A stretch of 64,000 nucleotides of DNA. Source: Citrobacter sp. 18056 (lineage in GTDB: Bacteria > Pseudomonadota > Gammaproteobacteria > Enterobacterales > Enterobacteriaceae). Below are positions 61,105 through 64,000 of this stretch, piece after piece; the stretch's first letter is position 1, and each line of letters begins with the position of its first letter. Location of the stretch: positions 124,001 to 188,000 of the forward strand of contig CACSJR010000007.1 in the NCBI GenBank assembly GCA_902706235.1, read 5' to 3'. The position numbers and the translations under genes are program-made. The notes beneath the pieces are model-generated. The model saw only the letters and a program-made list of their open reading frames with translations. It did not search any database and was not told the DNA's origin.

Positions 61105-61217
61105 TTCGAGTTGCAGGAAGGCAGCAAGCCTGTGAGTCCCCAGGAGCTTACTCAAGTAAGTGACTGGGGTGAGCAGGTGTAGCTAACGCACATGCAACCT
61201 GGAGTATGACGAGTATA
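61091..61217. repeat. ERIC element (127 bases) overlapping the deoR 3' end
   Basis: Full-length ERIC with core GGAGCTTACTCAAGTAAGTG and GACTGGGGTGAGC, and inverted ends TATACTC...GAGTATA. It lies between convergent deoR and dacC and supplies the deoR stop codon (TAA 61102-61104). Confidence 0.95.
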
Positions 61218-61226
61218 TACGATAGG

Positions 61227-62435
61227 TCATGAGAACCAGCTGCCAAACCACTGGTGGAATTTCATCAGAACGAAATCCACCATTCGGTTAAAGAAGCTGC
61301 CTTCATTGACGGCTTCCATGACGATCAGCGGACGCTGTTCGATGGTTTTGTCATTCAGTTTAAAGTCGATGGTCCCCACTACCTGCCCTTTCGTCAGCGG
61401 TGCCGTCAGCTGCGGTTCGTTCAGGGTATAACTGGCTTTCAGGTTTTTCAGCTGTCCGCGTGGCAGCGTGATGGAACCCGCCTCACCAGCACCCAGCTTG
61501 GCCTGGCTGCTGTCGCCGTACCATACGCGTTGCTCAATGAACGTTGCATCCGGTTTGATAGGGGTGACGGTTTCATAGAAACGGAAGCCCCATGTCAGCA
61601 GTTTTTCGGATTCATTAAATCGGATTCGGTCCGTTTTGGTGCCGAGAACCACCGCAATCAGACGCATATCGCCCTGCTTCGCTGACGAGACCAGGTTATA
61701 CCCTGCACCCGCCGTGGTGCCCGTTTTCACGCCATCAGCGCCCAGGCTGCTGTTCCACAACAGACGGTTGCGGTTCGGCTGTTTGATGTTATTGAACGTG
61801 AACTCTTTTTCTTTGTGAATGGCGTACTCATCCGGCACGTCGTGGATCATCGCTTTGGTCAGCAAAGCCATGTCGCGCGCGGTGCTGAACTGTCCCGGCG
61901 CATCCAGGCCGTGAACGGTTTTGAAGGTGGTATTGGTCAGGCCCAGCTTTTGCGAATAGCTGTTCATCAGGCTGATGAAGGAATCCTGGCTGCCCGCGAC
62001 GTAATCCGCCAGGGCGATACAGGCGTCATTCCCGGACTGAATAATGACCCCTTTATTGAGGTTTTCTACCGACACCTGATCGCCAGGCTTCAGGAACATC
62101 ACCGACGAACCGCGCAGCGCTGGATTACCCGTCGCCCACGCATCTTTGCCGATGGTGACCATATCGGTCATTTTGATTTTGTTTGCTTTAATCGCCTGAC
62201 CCACCACATAGCTGGTCATGATTTTCGTCAAACTAGCCGGATCAAGCTTATCATCGGCATTGCCCTCGCTAAGCACTTTGCCGCTGGCATAATCCATCAG
62301 GATCCACGCTTTGGCATCGACCGGTGGAGCGTCTGGTTGTTGAACAGCTTCAGCCGCCTGAATGCCAGGAGCCACGAGAAGTAAAAGCAAAGAGCCTGCC
62401 GCCAGGCTGCGGGGAGAAACAACTGTACGCGTCAT
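61227..62435 (-). CDS. dacC: DacC, penicillin-binding protein 6 (D-Ala-D-Ala carboxypeptidase)
   Basis: Periplasmic carboxypeptidase that trims pentapeptides. 402 residues from the ATG at 62435 ([20 protein letters not shown] signal, cleaved after IQA). Active-site motifs SLTK (Ser68), SGN and KTGT. C-terminal amphipathic membrane anchor [11 protein letters not shown]. In-frame upstream ATGs (62468, 62456) would disturb the signal peptide; the family has about 400 residues. Confidence 0.95.
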   Translation of the reverse strand: MTRTVVSPRSLAAGSLLLLLVAPGIQAAEAVQQPDAPPVDAKAWILMDYASGKVLSEGNADDKLDPASLTKIMTSYVVGQAIKANKIKMTDMVTIGKDAWATGNPALRGSSVMFLKPGDQVSVENLNKGVIIQSGNDACIALADYVAGSQDSFISLMNSYSQKLGLTNTTFKTVHGLDAPGQFSTARDMALLTKAMIHDVPDEYAIHKEKEFTFNNIKQPNRNRLLWNSSLGADGVKTGTTAGAGYNLVSSAKQGDMRLIAVVLGTKTDRIRFNESEKLLTWGFRFYETVTPIKPDATFIEQRVWYGDSSQAKLGAGEAGSITLPRGQLKNLKASYTLNEPQLTAPLTKGQVVGTIDFKLNDKTIEQRPLIVMEAVNEGSFFNRMVDFVLMKFHQWFGSWFS

Positions 62436-62676
62436 AAGAGCCACCCAAGTATCCATTCCAAAAAACACGCTACGTCACTGACGCCGTGTAACAACAGGCG
62501 GTGAGTAATAACGTAGAAATGACCTTAAAGAAACAATGCGTTGGTAAAGTTTTTAAAGTTTACGCAAGAACGCCGCGTTGTGCTTAAAAGTGGGCGTTTT
62601 TTTTGATCGCGGTTGTGTGAATGTTGAAATTAACCGACCATGAAGCTTCATTGATGCGCTGTTTACCGGAGTTTAT

Positions 62677-63303
62677 ATGATTACGCTGTGGGGCAGAAAC
62701 AACTCAACAAATGTCAAAAAGGTCCGCTGGACGCTGGAAGAGCTTGACCTTACTTATGATCAGATCCTGGCCGGGCTGGAATTTGGCCTCAATCACGACG
62801 CTGACTATTTGGCTAAAAACCCCAATGGCCTGGTGCCGCTGCTGAATGATGACGCAGAGCAAATTACGCTATGGGAATCGAACACCATCGTGCGCTATCT
62901 GGTCGCACAGTATGGGCAAAACAGCCTGTGGCAGGCCAATCCGGCCAAACGCGCGCAGGGTGAAAAATGGATGGACTGGGCCAACGGGTCACTCTCTCCG
63001 GCACACCGGGTTATCCTGATGGGACTGGTTCGCACGCCGCCAGAGCAGCGCGACCACGCGGCAATTGACACGGGTATTGCCCAATGTGAAAAGCTGTTAA
63101 CCATCCTGGATGCGGCCCTTGCCGAATCACCGTGGCTTTCCGGTAACGAATTTGGCGTGGGTGATATTGCCGTTGCACCGTTTATTTATAACCTGCTGGA
63201 AACGGTCAAAACCTGGCAGCCGCACCCGAATTTACAGCGCTGGTATCAACAGCTGTCGCGCCGTCCGGCGTTCCAGAACGTGGTGATGATCCCAGTCACC
63301 TGA
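62677..63303 (+). CDS. gstB: GstB, glutathione S-transferase
   Basis: Cytosolic GST; E. coli GstB conjugates bromoacetate and is linked to resistance to halogenated acids. 208 residues. N-terminal thioredoxin-like domain ([20 protein letters not shown], glutathione motif [10 protein letters not shown]) and an all-alpha C-terminal domain with [14 protein letters not shown]. Convergent with yliI. Confidence 0.95.
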   Translation: MITLWGRNNSTNVKKVRWTLEELDLTYDQILAGLEFGLNHDADYLAKNPNGLVPLLNDDAEQITLWESNTIVRYLVAQYGQNSLWQANPAKRAQGEKWMDWANGSLSPAHRVILMGLVRTPPEQRDHAAIDTGIAQCEKLLTILDAALAESPWLSGNEFGVGDIAVAPFIYNLLETVKTWQPHPNLQRWYQQLSRRPAFQNVVMIPVT

Positions 63304-63306
63304 TGC

Positions 63307-64000
63307 TCAGGATTGCGGGCTGACCTTTAACAGCTCGCCGTCGGATTCGTCGGTTAACACATACAGATAGCCGTCGGGTCCGACGCGCACATCACGAATG
63401 CGCTGCTTTCTGTCACCCAGAATGCGTCCTTCCTCAGTGACTTTATTGCCGTCAACGTTTAATACGATAACGTCCTCATCCTTTAACGCGCCGATAAACA
63501 ACTTTTTCTGCCATTGTGGGAACGTACTGGCATTGTAGAACGCCATACCGCTCACGGCGGGAGAGTGTTCCCAGAAGAACAGCGGCGTTTCGGTTCCGGC
63601 TACTTTTTCGCCTTTCGCCTCCGGGATAGGCAAACCGCTGTAGTTAATGCCGTGCGTCGCCAGTGGCCAGCCATAGTTTTTCCCGCGCTCTGGAATATTG
63701 ATTTCATCGCCGCCGCGCGGGCCGTGTTCGTTCAGCCACAAGGTGTTGCTCCACGGGTTCATCGCCATGCCCTGCGGATTACGAATACCGTAAGACCAGA
63801 TTTCAGCTCGCGCACCGGGCTGATCCACAAACGGATTATCCGCCGGGACTTTACCCTGATCGGTCAGGCGCACCACTTTGCCCTGCAATTTATCGAGATC
63901 CTGCGCCGTCGCGCGCTGGTTGTTTTCGCCCAGACCAATAAACAGATAGCCTTTACCATCGAACACTAGCCGTCCGCCAAAGTGATTCCCGGTTGAAAGC
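63307..64000 (-). CDS. yliI: YliI, PQQ-type soluble aldose sugar dehydrogenase (C-terminal part, cut by window edge)
   Basis: Periplasmic beta-propeller quinoprotein; E. coli YliI (Asd) oxidises aldoses when PQQ is supplied. About 231 C-terminal codons are present; the frame continues to the window edge (LSTGNHFGGRLVFDGKGYLFIGLG), so the start is outside. Family motifs: WSYGIRNPQGMAMNP, LWLNEHGPRGGDEIN, NYGWP and RIRDVRVGPDGYLYVLTD. Confidence 0.93.
   Translation of the reverse strand, partial: LSTGNHFGGRLVFDGKGYLFIGLGENNQRATAQDLDKLQGKVVRLTDQGKVPADNPFVDQPGARAEIWSYGIRNPQGMAMNPWSNTLWLNEHGPRGGDEINIPERGKNYGWPLATHGINYSGLPIPEAKGEKVAGTETPLFFWEHSPAVSGMAFYNASTFPQWQKKLFIGALKDEDVIVLNVDGNKVTEEGRILGDRKQRIRDVRVGPDGYLYVLTDESDGELLKVSPQS

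Overview
The window is chromosomal DNA of a member of the Enterobacteriaceae, most like the Enterobacter/Lelliottia/Klebsiella side of the family. Gene order follows the Escherichia coli ftsK-lrp-trxB-cydDC to deoR-dacC-gstB-yliI segment almost gene for gene, read on the opposite strand. Protein lengths match the E. coli orthologues closely, two full ERIC repeats and several REP-like hairpins are present, and the sRNA gene rybB sits in its usual place after ybjL. I assigned the organism by recognising families, not by a database search, so the genus is not certain. I see no IS element, prophage, CRISPR array, rRNA or tRNA gene.

Layout. 1-8.9 kb: ftsK (5' part only), lrp, trxB, cydDC, aat, infA. 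8.9-11.2 kb: an AT-rich promoter region and a gene for a secreted phosphatase fused to an autotransporter barrel, lying where E. coli has the tRNA gene serW; no serW is visible. 11.2-20.3 kb: clpA, clpS, cspD, macAB, ybjX, ybjD. 20.7-31.2 kb: aqpZ, lysO, hcp-hcr, a DoxX-family gene, poxB-ltaE-ybjT-ybjS. 31.2-37.0 kb: amiD, ybjQ, ybjP behind an ERIC element, artPIQM and artJ with ArgR-type boxes. 37.1-41.2 kb: an accessory five-gene block not in E. coli K-12 at this site: sensor kinase and response regulator, divergent from a membrane cytochrome b, a Tat-type molybdopterin lipoprotein and a methionine-rich MxKDx-repeat protein. 41.2-51 kb: rlmC, ybjO, potFGHI, ybjN-rimK-nfsA-ybjC, grxA, ybjM. 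51-64 kb: ybjL, rybB, a second accessory block (two SDR genes and a VOC-fold gene), rcdA with a palindromic operator, ybjJ-ybjI, mdfA, ybjG with a PmrA box, deoR ending inside an ERIC, dacC, gstB and the 3' part of yliI.

Functionally, most of the window is core housekeeping and stress biology: redox balance (trxB, cydDC, grxA, nfsA, hcp-hcr), regulated proteolysis (clpA, clpS, aat), amino acid and polyamine traffic (art, pot, lysO, ybjL), envelope maintenance (amiD, dacC, ybjG, macAB, rybB) and respiration/overflow metabolism (poxB). The most interesting parts are the accessory ones. The autotransporter appears to put a CX5R phosphatase of the MptpB/LipA type on the cell surface. The molybdoenzyme block resembles in logic the HprSR-MsrPQ methionine sulfoxide repair system, but has a different heme subunit and an attached Met-rich protein that could be its substrate.
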